Below are positions 34,287-44,768 of a stretch of DNA of 64,000 nucleotides, in pieces. The notes beneath the pieces are model-generated. The model had not been told where the DNA came from. It did not search any database and worked only from the letters and a program-made list of their open reading frames with translations. Positions within the stretch are counted from its first letter, which is position 1; each line of letters begins with the position of its first letter. The position numbers and the translations under genes were made by a program. Origin of the DNA: Melitaea cinxia (lineage: Eukaryota; Arthropoda; Insecta; Lepidoptera; Nymphalidae); the NCBI RefSeq assembly GCF_905220565.1, contig NC_059396.1, positions 6,607,206-6,671,205 on the forward strand, in the 5' to 3' direction.

Positions 34287-37200
34287 TTAAATTTTATTAG
34301 TTTCCGATTTTTGTTCATTACGATTAACAGGGTTTACTTTGCAAGTTATTTTGTAAGATTCAACCATTTTTACGGAATCACGAACTAAAATCGTAGAGCG
34401 TATCGTGAACGAGTGAGCGAAACATACGGTGGTGTCGCACAGCGCCGTCTGGAAGCTTAGGTACAAGCGATAATGTGTCTTATCAGTCCTTGTCTTAAGT
34501 TTCATTTCCACACGACCTGGTAGTTTAGTGCCTTTGTGCGAACTACCGACGAATTCGAAATCGTCAAGAGTGACGTCTTTATTATTTTCATCACGAACGC
34601 AAACGTGCCAGTTCTGCGGCGCTCCCGGTGTAAACTTAACGCTTTTCGTTTCAGCGTCTAAATTAACGTTAAAGTATATGATAAGATTGCCGCATTTTCT
34701 GTTCACGAACAAGTCATTCTTGTACAGTATGAGGTTCTCGGGTTCAGTGAACTTTGGATCTGGAAGACGTACTTTGAATTCTTGGCATACGTTTTTGGCT
34801 AGATTGAGAATTTTTATGCTATGATTGTTCGTGTCCGCTATGTAAAGATACTTTCCGTCCGAACTAACCGAGAGACCTGACGGTTCGTTGAACTTCGCTG
34901 GATCTGTTGTTTCGATCATTGTTGGGTTCAAAGTGGTAACTTTTTGGGATCCAACTTCCACCTTCTTGATTTTATTATTGTATGTGTCGGCTACGTAAAG
35001 AGTTTTGTTAGATTCACAGTACGCGACTGCCATCGGATGTTGGAGTTTTGCGTCGACACCGATATCATCTACGTCCCCGTAAGCAAAAAGGTTCTAAAAC
35101 AAAATAATTTTATATTAACATTCATAGAAATTAACAAACATAAAACATAAAATTCATAGAAATTAACATAAATAAATACAATATGTGTTAAGAGATGACA
35201 TAAAAGAGAACTATCTGTATTTGACAAGCAGAATAGGCATAAAATATTTACTAAAGGATTTCGATCTCCTCCGCAAAGCGTGGAAACCTGTCCAGTCGAA
35301 AGAGCTAGTCTTCTAATTGAAGAACTTTCCGAATCAGCTATAAATACTTCGGAGTTGGTATGACCTGTATAAAATAAAAAGGTTATTGTTAATAAAATAG
35401 TAATGAAATGATTAGACTAAGATCCCGCTGCAAAATCATTACATTCATCATTAGATACGTAGATAGATAACCAAACTCTAATTTCTACAATCCTTTGTGA
35501 ACAGGCAAATATATTGATAACAGGGTGCCAGTCAAAAAGTGCCCACAAACACTTTTAATTATAATGATTTATTTTCCAAAAAAAAAAAAAAAAAACCATT
35601 AACTTCTTGATTAAATGAAATATTATTCACATCACAGTAATTCATATAGAAACATTGAAAAGACATGGGTGCTGATGCCCACTCGGCCGCAACTACTTAG
35701 CAGTCAGATGTAAACAGGTAATAATTTGTTGTAATGTAAAAAACGTTCGTGACGTATGATATATTTATGTTTTTATATTAAACTAAAGCTTATTTTTTTT
35801 AATATGATAATAATATGCCACTACCTGTGAGAAAATAACCACAAATAAGGTTTACTAGCAATTTAAAAAAGTAGGTACTAAAGACAAAGTGTAAGAGAGC
35901 TATCGCGCAACACCACTTGTTAGACGAGGATGGCGAATGAAAGCTGCGTGAGTTCTTACTGTCAGCATGAATTTCGCTAAAATTTATATAAGCAGGAATT
36001 GACTATAAATAAAATTACCCGAAGTGTGGAACTCCAAATGACCAAGCCTTTAGAAATAAAATTTAAGATACAAATCTGGTTAAGTAAGAACCATTTATTT
36101 TAGAATTTCACCAAGTTGGCGTAGTACAAGATTCTAATGCGTTGATCGTAAGTACAAAGATATTTGCATGTGCTATAAATTTCAACAAAATTATAACTGG
36201 GTTGTCTGGAAAAAATGGCTAATGAGCCATAAGTCCGCCCATTGTACCTCACTGTCTGTAACTATCTTTATGCTTTGTTTGTAATATATTTGTGGTGTAC
36301 AATAAAGTATAAAATAAATAAATAAATAACTGGTAGGCGGCCCTTCTATCTATATATTAATACGTGAAGTAAAAATTTTGTACCCCTTTTTACAACAATT
36401 GCGCTGACGGAAGAGTATATAATTTCGCACACTTAGTTTATTCTAATACATAAAATTCTCGTGTCATGATGTTAAACATTGAACTCCTCCGAAACGGCTC
36501 GACCGATTTTAATACAATTTTGTGGGCATATCGGATAGGTCTGAGAATCGGCCAACATCTAGTTATAAGGGGAGGGGGGATTAAGGGTGTTAATAACATA
36601 TATGGCAAAACAACGTTTGCGGGGTCAGCTAGTTTATAAATAAATAAACGCTTCACACTCACGGCTCCCAGTAGGATTATCTCCTGTGTCGGGGGTCCAG
36701 GAACACACACAATATACAAGCGCGAACGCCCAGACCACGACAAACATCTGTATCGCCAATACAAACGTTTGTCGTGTGCGGGGATCGAACCCGCAATCGC
36801 CAGATACACACTAAGTCAACTATGTCGCACTGCGGCCCGGGGCCAGCAGGGGCGGTCACCTGCGCGCAGCGCCAGGCCCGCGGGCTGCGCGAAGGCGGCG
36901 CTGGCGGGGTAGCAGCTGTTGCGCGCCGCCTCCGCGCCCGAGCCCGCTACACACTAAGTCACTATGTCGCACTGCGGCCCGGGGCCAGCAGGGGCGGTCA
37001 CCTGCGCGCAGCGCCAGGCCCGCGGGCTGCGCGAAGGCGGCGCTGGCGGGGTAGCAGCTGTTGCGCGCCGCCTCCGCGCCCGAGCCCGCTACACACTAAG
37101 TCACTATGTCGCACTGCGGCCCGGGGCCAGCAGGGGCGGTCACCTGCGCGCAGCGCCAGGCCCGCGGGCTGCGCGAAGGCGGCGCTGGCGGGGTAGCAGC

Positions 37201-40200
37201 TGTTGCGCGCCGCCTCCGCGCCCGAGCCCGCTACACACTAAGTCACTATGTCGCACTGCGGCCCGGGGCCAGCAGGGGCGGTCACCTGCGCGCAGCGCCA
37301 GGCCCGCGGGCTGCGCGAAGGCGGCGCTGGCGGGGGTAGCAGCTGTTGCGCGCCGCCTCCGCGCCCGAGCCCGCTACACACTAAGTCACTATGTCGCACT
37401 GCGGCCCGGGGCCAGCAGGGGCGGTCACCTGCGCGCAGCGCCAGGCCCGCGGGCTGCGCGAAGGCGGCGCTGGCGGGGTAGCAGCTGTTGCGCGCCGCCT
37501 CCGCGCCCGAGCCCGCTACACACTAAGTCACTATGTCGCACTGCGGCCCGGGGCCAGCAGGGGCGGTCACCTGCGCGCAGCGCCAGGCCCGCGGGCTGCG
37601 CGAAGGCGGCGCTGGCGGGGTAGCAGCTGTTGCGCGCCGCCTCCGCGCCCGAGCCCGCTACACACTAAGTCACTATGTCGCACTGCGGCCCGGGGCCAGC
37701 AGGGGCGGTCACCTGCGCGCAGCGCCAGGCCCGCGGGCTGCGCGAAGGCGGCGCTGGCGGGGTAGCAGCTGTTGCGCGCCGCCTCCGCGCCCGAGCCCGC
37801 TACACACTAAGTCACTATGTCGCACTGCGGCCCGGGGCCAGCAGGGGCGGTCACCTGCGCGCAGCGCCAGGCCCGCGGGCTGCGCGAAGGCGGCGCTGGC
37901 GGGGTAGCAGCTGTTGCGCGCCGCCTCCGCGCCCGAGCCCGCTACACACTAAGTCACTATGTCGCACTGCGGCCCGGGGCCAGCAGGGGCGGTCACCTGC
38001 GCGCAGCGCCAGGCCCGCGGGCTGCGCGAAGGCGGCGCTGGCGGGGTAGCAGCTGTTGCGCGCCGCCTCCGCGCCCGAGCCCGCTACACACTAAGTCACT
38101 ATGTCGCACTGCGGCCCGGGGCCAGCAGGGGCGGTCACCTGCGCGCAGCGCCAGGCCCGCGGGCTGCGCGAAGGCGGCGCTGGCGGGGTAGCAGCTGTTG
38201 CGCGCCGCCTCCGCGCCCGAGCCCGCTACACACTAAGTCACTATGTCGCACTGCGGCCCGGGGCCAGCAGGGGCGGTCACCTGCGCGCAGCGCCAGGCCC
38301 GCGGGCTGCGCGAAGGCGGCGCTGGCGGGGTAGCAGCTGTTGCGCGCCGCCTCCGCGCCCGAGCCCGCTACACACTAAGTCACTATGTCGCACTGCGGCC
38401 CGGGGCCAGCAGGGGCGGTCACCTGCGCGCAGCGCCAGGCCCGCGGGCTGCGCGAAGGCGGCGCTGGCGGGGTAGCAGCTGTTGCGCGCCGCCTCCGCGC
38501 CCGAGCCCGCTACACACTAAGTCACTATGTCGCACTGCGGCCCGGGGCCAGCAGGGGCGGTCACCTGCGCGCAGCGCCAGGCCCGCGGGCTGCGCGAAGG
38601 CGGCGCTGGCGGGGTAGCAGCTGTTGCGCGCCGCCTCCGCGCCCGAGCCCGCTACACACTAAGTCACTATGTCGCACTGCGGCCCGGGGCCAGCAGGGGC
38701 GGTCACCTGCGCGCAGCGCCAGGCCCGCGGGCTGCGCGAAGGCGGCGCTGGCGGGGTAGCAGCTGTTGCGCGCCGCCTCCGCGCCCGAGCCCGCTACACA
38801 CACGCACGTGCCTGCATACAAACAGCTCGATTCAATTTTTTGCAGCAGTTTTAAGTAAATTAACTTTTTCACTTCATGTGTTAATTAAATATTTTAAATA
38901 GTTTAGAAAATTATTTTACCTTCAGAAAACGCTTTATATTTCCACCAAATTGTGTTGTCGAGAAATAGGGCCCAAATCTGGTGCGAACCGGCGCAAGCTA
39001 TTATGAGGACGCGACGTTTCTCGTCCTTTTTCTCTTTATCTGTAAAAAGATATTACAAAATTTTACTAAAATCTAAAATAAATTTAATATAGTTCTTTGA
39101 TATTATAAATTTCAAAGTGTAAGACACTAGCTGTGCCCCGAGGTTTCGCCCGCGTTCATTTGAGACAAAAAACGTCCAAAAATGTTATATAGCCTACAAC
39201 CTTCCTCGGTAAATAAATTATTCAACACGAAAAGAAATTTTTAATTTGATCCAGTAGTTCCCCAGATTAGGCTGTTCTGACAAAGAAACAAATATACATA
39301 ATATAGTATAGTATAGTTAAAATTTTAAATAATAATGTAAAATTATCATTTATCTCATTATAGGTGACACCCGTATTTTGCAAATAAATTTCTTAAAACC
39401 GAATCAAAACAAACTTTTCAGTTTTATAATATTAATATAGATTACCTTTATTTTCTTTATCTTCCTTATCCTTGTCGGAGGGTGCTTGTCCGGGCGGTGG
39501 AGGCGGTGGTGGTAGCACTGGCCTCACCGACATGTCCATATCTGGAGTCGTATACAGCAATACATCCCACGGAGAGGACAATGGCTGGAGGCCGAGACAT
39601 TTCCCACCTAAAGGTTTTTTTTTTATTATGTATACAACATCCACAGGCTCTTAGTTACTACATAAAATATTTATTACTATACGGCGTGAGTTTTTTTTTT
39701 ACAATAGTTTAATTTCAGAACAGCAGTTCTAAAACTGTCTAAAATTGCTACCTAAATGTATTTTATGAGTGGTAAATAGGTAGAGATAGGTACGAAATAA
39801 CTAAACACCGTTGTTGTTTTTATACTAAATATCTTAAGTATAATTATGTGCAATGCTAACCTTGAAATTGTGGTGTAAGCAAAAGTTGCATTACACAAAA
39901 CCATTTAATATATGAAATAGCATATAACAATACATATACAAGTAAATACTTTGTACAAGTTTTAACTAGCTTTTTCAAAGAAAGCACATTAAAAAAATAG
40001 AAAAAAGATCTCATTCGACTGAGAGTGAGAGAACAAGAGAGGGGAGAGGAGAAAGAGAGAGACAAAGACGTATAGAGAGTAAGATAGAGAGACAAAGAGA
40101 GATAGATTTTTTTAATTACTTTCGAAAAAACGAGTGAGAGAGAAAAAATGAATGAGAGAGACAAAACGAGTGTGCGTTAGACCACACGACTGAAGTAAAA

Positions 40201-43047
40201 CTTCTTAAGCAATCAGTTGGCCTGCACTGTCTCTCCTTAGATATACGAAACGTAACTGGCTATGAAAAAAAGAGAGAAAGAAAATGTGTGCTCTCACCTC
40301 TCTTTTACTCTGTTCGCCTCGCTCGATCACACTTTTCGTAACGCTCTCGTCACGCATTCACCAGCTCACTCCGCAAGTCAAGCGAGCGTAAAGAAAGGTT
40401 ATTATGTACAATATAGGTAGATTTTTTTTATCAGAGGTAAATTTTTATTAAACCCCGCTGTAACCTTTAAGGTTAGAGTAACGCTTGGCTCCGGCGCTGC
40501 GGGAAGTGCGTAAGCACGCTCACTCATGCTCCTCTACGCATTCGTTCGCGCGCTTTCGCATGGCGGGCGAGGGCTGCCCTCCCTCCGCGCCTCCGCGGCT
40601 TAAAAAAAACACTCTAGGGGTAGGGCAGACCAAGACCATGTGGCCAGTAGGGTGCTCCGATTCGGTTTTGGGTATTTTTCGAATTTCTAAACCTATATTC
40701 TAACACGCAATGTTACTAATTTTATTAGAATATTTTATGTCTGACGCGTTATTTTGTTTAAGTGTGATTTGTCAGTCGTTAAAGGTCAGTTCGTATCGTA
40801 TTTTGATCTTGCAGTAAAGATCGTTTTTACGTAAATTTGTTCGAAAATAACGCGTGATAGTCGCAGTACAGAGCATGAGTACACTTACCACAGCACCGGA
40901 ATTAAGGTAAAGTCAGAAATAACAAAAACTTAACCTCCGATAAAAAATCTACCTATATTGTACATAAGCCTAAATAAATTTTGCTTCAAAAAAGAAAGTG
41001 CGATTGCTTACCGCGGTCACCTACAGCAGCCTGGCGGCCGGTCCCGGCGAGCACCTCGACGCTGCCCTCGTCCAGGTGCACGGCGCGCAGCGCGTGGTTG
41101 TCGGTGTCGCACACCACCAGCACGCTGCCCGACAGCCAGCACACGCCCTGCGGCGAGTCGAACTGCGCCTCGCCGAACTCTGCGCCAGCGAGCCCAACTC
41201 ACTTATTATCCACACTTATGTACCAGCAAAAATCTAATTTTTTTACTATTAATCTTGCACTATACTTAAAACAAACAAAAAGAAAATGGTAAGCTAAAAA
41301 CGGAAAAACAATACTAACTGCCATCTTTAAAACCAGGTTCAGGTCCGCCAATAATGCGCAGAATAATTCCAGAACAATCCGTAAGCAACACTCTATGATG
41401 ACCAGTATCCGATATAGCCATAAAAGGTTCCTCTCCACGGCCACGGTAGAATGGATTAAGTGCAAGCTATAACAAATAATTTGTTACAAATTATTCTTCT
41501 TACCTACGTCACTAACGGACTCTATTATTTATTAAATTCTTAATGTAGAAAAATAATATAAATTGAAATTATATTCGACGCTTTCTGTAATAAAATATAT
41601 ACATAGAATATCAATATTTCAATATATATATATAGGTTATAATATTCAAACAAATCCTGAAAGGAGTCGAAAGATTTTGGAAATTGATCTATTAAAGGTG
41701 ATCTATTAGGTTAAATGTAGGCCACAATTTTTGAAGCAAAGCTGTTTCAGTGAGACATTTCCAAAGATAATTTGCTATGAATACTATATATATATATATA
41801 TATATATCGGTCGAATTGAGTAACCTCCTCCTTTTTTGAAGTCAGTTAAAAAAATAATTATAATTAAAAAATAGCCCTATATAAAATTAATTATTATTTA
41901 TTAATATAATATATTATTTTGAAATAAAGTTATCACAAACCTTACTAGGAAAATATAGTGTGCTAGTCTCCTTCATTTTTACGTGAGAGTTTATCGACAC
42001 AGGTAGAGGGGTTGCTGCGATCCGTGTTGAGAAATGACGTAGAGCGACACCGACATACGAAATGAGTTCATCTCTGTGACCTTCTCCAGTTATGATGAAG
42101 ATTGGTTTATTTGATGGACCTATTAGAAGATTATTAAATGAACCCAAATTATATTATTTCCAGAGCAAACGGGGCCACTATGCATACGCAGCATACGTGC
42201 TAAACATCGTCACCGACAAAATTTTTTCTACCCGCGCGTTACACGTTCCCGTCCCGCCTGAATATCCGTGAAGTGTGTTCAAAAATTTCAAATCCCATTC
42301 TGTCCAGACAGAAACAAGTTACGTATACAGCGGCCATAAGGCCGTGCGTATTAATATGCGTGCGGTACGTGTGAATTAAGAATCCCCATCATTTTACGAA
42401 CTATGTTACACAATACGTATGCAGCGACCTTAACAAGTAGGGCCAATTGAATATATCAAAAGCTAAAACTTATATCAGCAGCAACATGCGTGGCTTGTAA
42501 GCTATGTACATTTGTGCAAAGTTAAATGTCAGTGAGTCTATCTTAGAGATTATTAGAGTGTATGCAAAATGCTTTGCTTTGGGATACCTTAAACCATAAT
42601 ATTATCATTGAATTTCTAGCAACAAATATCTCAATATTTTCAACTTTTTAAGCAAGCAAAATAGCTGTATACTCTATATAGATAGGAAAAGGTTGACTAT
42701 AACTTTGTTCTTTATATTGAAAGGTTTTATAGGACATCTTTATCTGGTAAGCTTAAACTTGTTTTTTGATATTCTAACAAATGATATTAAAATGTCAAAA
42801 TAAGTTCCTTGCTTTTAAAACTTTAATAGCTATATATATGTATATACTAGCTGACCCCATAAACGTTGTTTTGCCATATATCTTATTAACCCCCTTAATC
42901 CCCCCCCCCCTTATAGCTTAGGGGTATGAAAACTAGATGTCCGATTCTCAGACCTACCCGATATGAACACAAAATTTCATAAAAATGGGTCCAGCTGTTT
43001 CGGAGGAGTATTGTAACTAACATTGTGACATGATAATTTTATATATA

Positions 43048-43124
<77 letters not shown>

Positions 43125-44082
43125 ATACATATAGCAATATTTTAGACTAAAAATGAAAACTCGCTTTAAACATAATACAATAAATATAACATACCCAATA
43201 TAAGAAGAGTGGGCCAACATCTGATTCCTAATGTTTCCCACATACAACTATCGGCATCATTGACTACAGGATGATGTATATTGTACCTTTGTACTGCAGC
43301 CAAAACATTTCCAGATATCTTCTCATTACTAAACTTAGCACAATGTACCCCAATCTGTAAAATAACAAAAAAAATTCTTAAATAATTTTAAAACCTTTAT
43401 GTACCATTCAGTAATCAAGAAGCATGGTAGATTAAGCTTTGACCATTCTCCTTAATGAAAAATGAAGCCTCTGGCCATCAATGAGATGTTACAGGCTGAA
43501 TTAATTAATCTATCAATTATCTACGTAATTTATTATTTATTGCTATATAATAATAAATTATCTATAAATTACTATAATAAAAAATATCTATAAATTAATA
43601 TTTTACAGTTATTCCTTAATGTGTCGCATTAGTATTAAGACGAAAAAACCCTAAGGTTATTAAAAGTGAAACATACCACAACTAAGCCATTATCTGATTT
43701 ATGTAATTTTTCTACATGTTCCAAGTCTGGTAGTACATGGTAACAGTTAATGCAGCAGTACGTCCAGAAATCCAATACTACCACTTTCTCTGCACAATGC
43801 TGAGTAAGGGAAAGTGGTTCACTAACGTTGACCCATTCTAAATCTGCAATAATGAATAAACATTAAATAGTAATGGTCTATTAAAATTAATGAAAAATTT
43901 CTCTTAAGCCTTAAACAAGATTTACTTTTTTTGAAGTCATCAATTGGTGGCACGATTGGCCAAACTTTTTTTATGTGGTTTATAATGAGCGCGTCTCTTT
44001 CAGCTTCACTGTTTGCAGACACCATTGCTTCAGTTAAATCCAAACAAGCTTGGGCTACGTAATCCAGTGGACTTGACTCCAT
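34287..44082 (-). CDS. NHLRC2: NHL repeat-containing protein 2 (thioredoxin-like + NHL propeller), 11 coding exons
   Basis: Coding exons on the minus strand, in order: 44082-43926, 43843-43677, 43354-43195, 42119-41941, 41466-41319, 41179-41012, 39607-39446, 39039-38920, one or more copies of an 87-bp exon (38793-38707 is the first met), 35364-35252, 35093-34287. All junctions are GT-AG and phases agree; with one 87-bp exon the product is about 755 residues, close to vertebrate NHLRC2. Residues about 60-200 are thioredoxin-like, with FWTYCCINC (CxxC at 83-86) and CWPTLLILG. NHL blades follow, recognisable by AISDTGHHRVL, CDTDNHALRAV, IADSESSSIRRL, VADTYNNKIKKV and IADTNNHSIKIL. A C-terminal beta-rich domain ends the protein. 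Exon 7 encodes an unusual Pro7 run and a Lys/Asp/Glu-rich loop. Exons 6 and 9 are strikingly GC-rich in an AT-rich gene. The ATG at 44082 matches the expected N-terminus. The protein is thought to be cytosolic in other animals; its biochemical role is not settled. Confidence 0.93.
36198..36330 (+). mobile_element. LINE 3' tail (GGTTGTCTGGAAAAAAT family)
   Basis: 'gggttgtctggaaaaaatgg', 'gccataagtccgccc' and 'tggtgtacaataaagta' followed by (AAAT)n. Same family as 6784, 30383 and 47735. Confidence 0.55.
36442..36632 (+). mobile_element. Short Helitron-like element, family B
   Basis: Starts TCTAATACATAAAATTCTCG and ends GCGGGGTCAGCTAG followed by T. Collinear with 14227-14433. Confidence 0.6.
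36648..36804 (-). mobile_element. SINE subfamily B, 5' truncated, abutting the exon array
   Basis: In reverse, a B box 'gcgggttcgatccccgc' is followed by 'cgacaaacgtttgtattggc' and 'tcgtggtctgggcgttcgc'. The end is 'agtgtgaagcgtttatt'. The tRNA-like head is lost: the SINE sequence stops at 'ctggcg' and the first array unit begins at once. Confidence 0.65.
36805..38794 (-). repeat. 14-copy, 142-bp tandem array; every unit carries an NHLRC2 exon with splice sites
   Basis: The array is 1990 bp, i.e. 14 x 142 plus two single-base insertions. On the minus strand each unit holds TGTGTAG| acceptor, an 87-bp exon, CGCAG|GTGACC donor and 55 bp of intron in total. Exon copies: 36860-36946, 37002-37088, 37144-37230, 37286-37373, 37429-37515, 37571-37657, 37713-37799, 37855-37941, 37997-38083, 38139-38225, 38281-38367, 38423-38509, 38565-38651, 38707-38793. 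By eye the units are identical except an extra A near 36820 (intronic) and an extra G near 37336, inside the exon copy 37286-37373. The exon encodes AGSGAEAARNSCYPAS then AAFAQPAGLALRA, which fits the NHL propeller between exons 8 and 10. By my count each unit has about 20 CpG. Edges share TACACAC, suggesting duplication by short homology. Confidence 0.93.
38795..38919 (-). other. NHLRC2 intron 8 with the native acceptor of the array exon
   Basis: This unique 125-bp intron runs from GTAAAA at 38919 to TGTGTAG at 38794. It includes 'ctgtttgtatgcaggcac', another possible AG. Unlike the acceptors inside the array, it is preceded by ordinary AT-rich intron, so the copy at 38793-38707 has the most natural upstream context. 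Confidence 0.75.
39127..39315 (-). mobile_element. Helitron-like 3' end in NHLRC2 intron 7
   Basis: Begins in plus orientation with CTAGCTGTGCCCCGAGGTTT, the reverse complement of a Helitron 3' end, and continues through 'atagcctacaaccttcctcg'. The 5' terminus is unclear near a TATAG microsatellite. Confidence 0.5.
40017..40165 (+). repeat. GAGA-rich purine tract
   Basis: A run of 'gagagtgagagaacaagaga' type sequence about 150 bp long, interrupted by a short T-rich patch. In the NHLRC2 transcript it reads as a pyrimidine-rich (CTCT) segment inside intron 6. Confidence 0.75.
40402..40967. mobile_element. 566-bp element with long terminal inverted repeats and CpG-rich core
   Basis: Both ends start TTATGTACAATATAGGTAGA and stay inverted-repeat-like for about 48 bp with a 2-base gap and a few substitutions. 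The core (about 40480-40640) is much richer in CpG than its surroundings ('ttcgcatggcgggcgagggc'). No transposase frame is present. I could not define a target duplication, so the superfamily is open. Confidence 0.7.
41767..41849 (-). mobile_element. AACCGACTTC-family end fragment
   Basis: TATA microsatellite, then 'cggtcgaattgagtaacctc' and GAAGTCAGTTA. Lies in NHLRC2 intron 4. Confidence 0.6.
42847..43045 (-). mobile_element. Short Helitron-like element, family B, reversed
   Basis: CTAGCTGACCCCATAAACGT at the left edge is the reverse complement of the family 3' end. 'gctgtttcggaggagta' and 'aattttatatata' mark the other side. A poly-C run replaces the poly-G of the plus copies. Confidence 0.6.
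43051..43119. repeat. (TA)n microsatellite
   Basis: About 69 bp of uninterrupted TA. Its length is probably polymorphic. The Tyr/Ile repeat open frame on the minus strand is an artefact of it. Confidence 0.95.
43415..43502 (+). mobile_element. SINE subfamily A tail, diverged
   Basis: 'agcatggtagattaagcttt' then 'gatgttacaggctgaa' match the 3' body of the full SINE. Located in NHLRC2 intron 2. Confidence 0.5.
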
Positions 44083-44334
44083 ATTTACACAATTGTTATA
44101 CACTTAAAACGCTATTTTATTTAAAAAAATCCACTTAATAAAGTTTATAATTTTAATTATTATTTACAGTAATATTAGCTTATTACTACCATTCGCAAAA
44201 ACAAATGAAAAGCACTTTTAACTATTATTATAATTAACAATCTCCATGAATCAATTTGAAAAATTATGAATGTTTATGTATAAATTTCAAATCTAATGAC
44301 AATTGACAATCAAAATAACATTATTTTAGCCTTT

Positions 44335-44490
44335 ATGAGTGCGTTCCACTAAAGGCCCGCAATGTCATTGACCACAGCAAAAATGCCATTCTACTAACGG
44401 AAAAACCCACGATATAATAAATCTGTTTTCACCTCAATGGTTAAAACGCGGGCGTTGCAGGCGATTTTTATAGGTGGAACGCATAAATGA
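44335..44490. mobile_element. MITE with GCGTTCCACT inverted ends
   Basis: 'atgagtgcgttccactaaag' at the left and 'taggtggaacgcataaatga' at the right are inverted repeats. The interior of about 140 bp is non-coding. A second isolated left end, with the same 'gcgttccactaaaggcccac', lies at 44647-44683. It sits about 250 bp upstream of the NHLRC2 start. Confidence 0.65.
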
Positions 44491-44768
44491 GTACTGTGTG
44501 GTTGCAATATGGCGGCATGATAAAAACAGGCAGCTGTGTGTAGGGGTTGTGAGTAAATATTTCGCATGGATTGGAGTAAAAGTTAATTCAACATAAATTC
44601 CCGTGAAGTTATCGTTGCGTTTTTGACGAAACGAATGAGAGATAATGAGTGCGTTCCACTAAAGGCCCACAATGTCAACTAATCTCTCACTATTGAAATT
44701 GGACTTAGTTACCTACTCTCCTGACCTGTATATAAGACCGTGACTATAATACACTCTAATCTCCGCTC

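Larger units (their letters stand above)
35365..36804. other. NHLRC2 intron between the exon array and exon 10
   Basis: It holds a LINE tail (36198-36330), a family B Helitron (36442-36632) and a SINE (36648-36804) that touches the exon array. The remainder is AT-rich with a poly-A run near 35580. Nothing coding. Confidence 0.7.
39608..41011. other. NHLRC2 intron 6
   Basis: A 1.4-kb intron with a GA-rich tract (40017-40165) and a 566-bp inverted-repeat element (40402-40967). Open frames here on either strand have no motifs. Confidence 0.7.
42120..43194. other. NHLRC2 intron 3
   Basis: It contains a CpG-richer patch of unknown origin (about 42160-42430, e.g. 'ctacccgcgcgttacacgtt', 'gcgtgcggtacgtgtg'), a reversed family B Helitron and a (TA)n run. 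No exon is missing by phase: the flanking exons join in frame. Confidence 0.7.

Noticed and set aside
36805..38794. CRISPR-like or satellite interpretation of the 142-bp array
   Set aside because: There are no short repeats with unique spacers; the whole unit is repeated, and it contains a homologous exon.
36774..38901. Long plus-strand open frames rich in Ala, Arg and Gly across the tandem array
   Set aside because: They arise because a 142-bp period shifts the frame by one each unit and cycles through GC-rich stop-poor frames. The coding sense with splice sites and homology is on the minus strand.
40958..41292. Arg/Pro/Ala-rich plus-strand frames near 41 kb
   Set aside because: Antisense shadows of GC-rich NHLRC2 exon 6.
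43017..43247. Tyr/Ile-repeat protein on the minus strand
   Set aside because: Translation of a (TA)n microsatellite inside NHLRC2.
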